Source: a bacterium
GTDB lineage: Bacteria; Eremiobacterota; Eremiobacteria; Baltobacterales; Baltobacteraceae
Direction of reading: 5' to 3'
Length of the DNA: 7,856 nt
Assembly: GCA_021781095.1 (NCBI GenBank)
Contig: JAJXXM010000243.1
Span: forward strand, 1 to 7,856
Positions 7,199-7,856 of the stretch are shown piece by piece (positions within the stretch are counted from its first letter, which is position 1; every line of letters begins with the position of its first letter). The translations under genes and the position numbers were made by a program. The notes under the pieces are model-generated. The model saw nothing but the letters and a program-made list of their open reading frames with translations. It was not told where the DNA came from and searched no databases.

Positions 7199-7856
7199 TC
7201 AGAGAGCCGGTACCGGTTGCGCGAAGAGCGACGCTTTGAAGCGATCGTTGAGACGGGCGCGAACGAGCGCGTATGCCGAATGCGTCCCGAGATTACCGAG
7301 TCGCACGTCCATTTTCGTCGGGAAGAATACTCCATCGGTCGCCTTCCAAGCGCCTGGAGTAACGATCATTTTCATCGGTTCGCTTCCGATCGTGAATGTG
7401 TCGGGGAGGAATGTTTTTTCGTTGATCTCGGCAACGATCGGCTCGCCGCCCTGCGGTTGCATCTCGAGTTCGTATTCGTCGGCGCCGTGAACGGGAACGT
7501 AGCGAACCGAACCTGGCAAACCTCCCGCATGGAGATAGGCAAAGCTCATCCAATAGACGTACGCAATCTCGCGTGCGAGATCGGGGCCTTGCATCGCGCC
7601 CGTACTATTCCCACTCGGCCAGCCCTGGTCGCCTTCGAGCACCCATCCCTGCGGCGATGACGATGCGAACGTTATCGAACAGGTACCGCTGTGCCGAGGC
7701 GTCACCGTATACGACCCCGGCGAGATCGCCGAAGCGCTTGCAGAGATCGTCGCGATGCCCTCACAGGTATCGCTCTCGACGAACCCACCGTTATAGCCGC
7801 TCTCGCTCACGGCAATGCGTTCGCTGGGGTGCGCGCCACCGGGAGTGACGGTATCG
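7199..7856 (-). CDS. Partial exported-type protein: Ig-like region joined to a LolA-like beta-rich region (5' end outside window)
   Basis: The frame is open to the right edge (218 codons visible), so the start lies outside. A GTG at 7810 is not a convincing start: no ribosome site, no signal peptide, and the codons before it (DTVTPGGAHPSERIAV) continue the same low-charge, extended style. Visible residues about 10-65 resemble one bacterial Ig-like repeat (SESGYNGGF, SDTCEGIATIS, SGTCSITFASS) with two cysteines about 27 apart. From about residue 66 the character changes: GPDLAREIAYVYW then alternating strands (YELEMQPQGGEP, INEKTFLPDTF, ATDGVFFPTKMDV). That pattern recalls the LolA/outer-membrane lipoprotein-sorting-like domain that precedes retropepsin-type proteases in some bacteria, but the protein stops at FAQPVPAL with no protease domain. 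Its own export signal would be upstream. It is first in the visible minus-strand run, 26 bases before the secreted protein gene. The domain calls are inference from sequence style. Confidence 0.7.
   Translation of the reverse strand, partial: DTVTPGGAHPSERIAVSESGYNGGFVESDTCEGIATISASASAISPGSYTVTPRHSGTCSITFASSSPQGWVLEGDQGWPSGNSTGAMQGPDLAREIAYVYWMSFAYLHAGGLPGSVRYVPVHGADEYELEMQPQGGEPIVAEINEKTFLPDTFTIGSEPMKMIVTPGAWKATDGVFFPTKMDVRLGNLGTHSAYALVRARLNDRFKASLFAQPVPAL

Noticed and set aside
7199..7810. Complete gene starting at the GTG at 7810
   Set aside because: No ribosome binding site or signal peptide is found, and the coding style continues upstream to the window edge, so the gene is treated as partial.
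1..7856. CRISPR array, tRNA, rRNA, insertion sequence or integrase
   Set aside because: No regularly spaced direct repeats, no cloverleaf-like conserved tRNA blocks, no transposase or integrase frames, and no long terminal inverted repeats were seen on reading both strands.

Overview
This 7.9 kb stretch is GC-rich (roughly 60%, estimated by eye), densely coding bacterial chromosome. It holds six protein genes, two of them cut by the window edges, and no RNA genes, insertion sequences, CRISPR arrays or intergenic gaps above about 60 bases. Codon choice is uniform across all genes, and the hexamer CGATCG is very frequent throughout, so nothing stands out as recently acquired. The organism cannot be fixed from the sequence. 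The short-spaced genes, secreted proteins with Ig-like and carboxypeptidase-regulatory-like folds, and CGATCG richness would fit an uncultivated soil-type phylum such as Eremiobacterota/WPS-2, but this is a low-confidence guess.

Plus strand, 2-2323: the window opens inside a large superfamily 1 DNA/RNA helicase. The visible 592 residues contain all the helicase motifs and resemble the C-terminal part of the RecB-like nuclease-helicase fusions (TM0106 type). It is followed after 42 bases by a small gene for a protein that looks like the second half of an acyl-CoA-synthetase-type ATP-grasp domain with altered metal-ligand positions and a histidine-rich tail.

Minus strand, 7856-2320: four genes run head to tail and converge on the plus-strand pair. 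In transcription order they are a partial gene for an exported-type protein (Ig-like region joined to a LolA-like beta-rich region), a secreted protein with two carboxypeptidase-regulatory-like domains and an unassigned C-terminal half, an AI-2E family membrane permease, and a P2-like cation-transporting P-type ATPase. Gaps are 26 and 55 bases, and the last pair overlaps by 14 bases, so they are likely co-transcribed. The joint theme is envelope and transport; no shared pathway can be proved.

The two convergent sets meet at a single palindromic CTAG (2320-2323), which supplies the stop codon of both the ATP-grasp-like gene and the ATPase. I see no complete new multi-gene system. The best leads are the degenerate ATP-grasp-like protein, the ion-site residues of the ATPase, the mosaic partial gene at the right edge, and the CGATCG/GCGATCGC enrichment.
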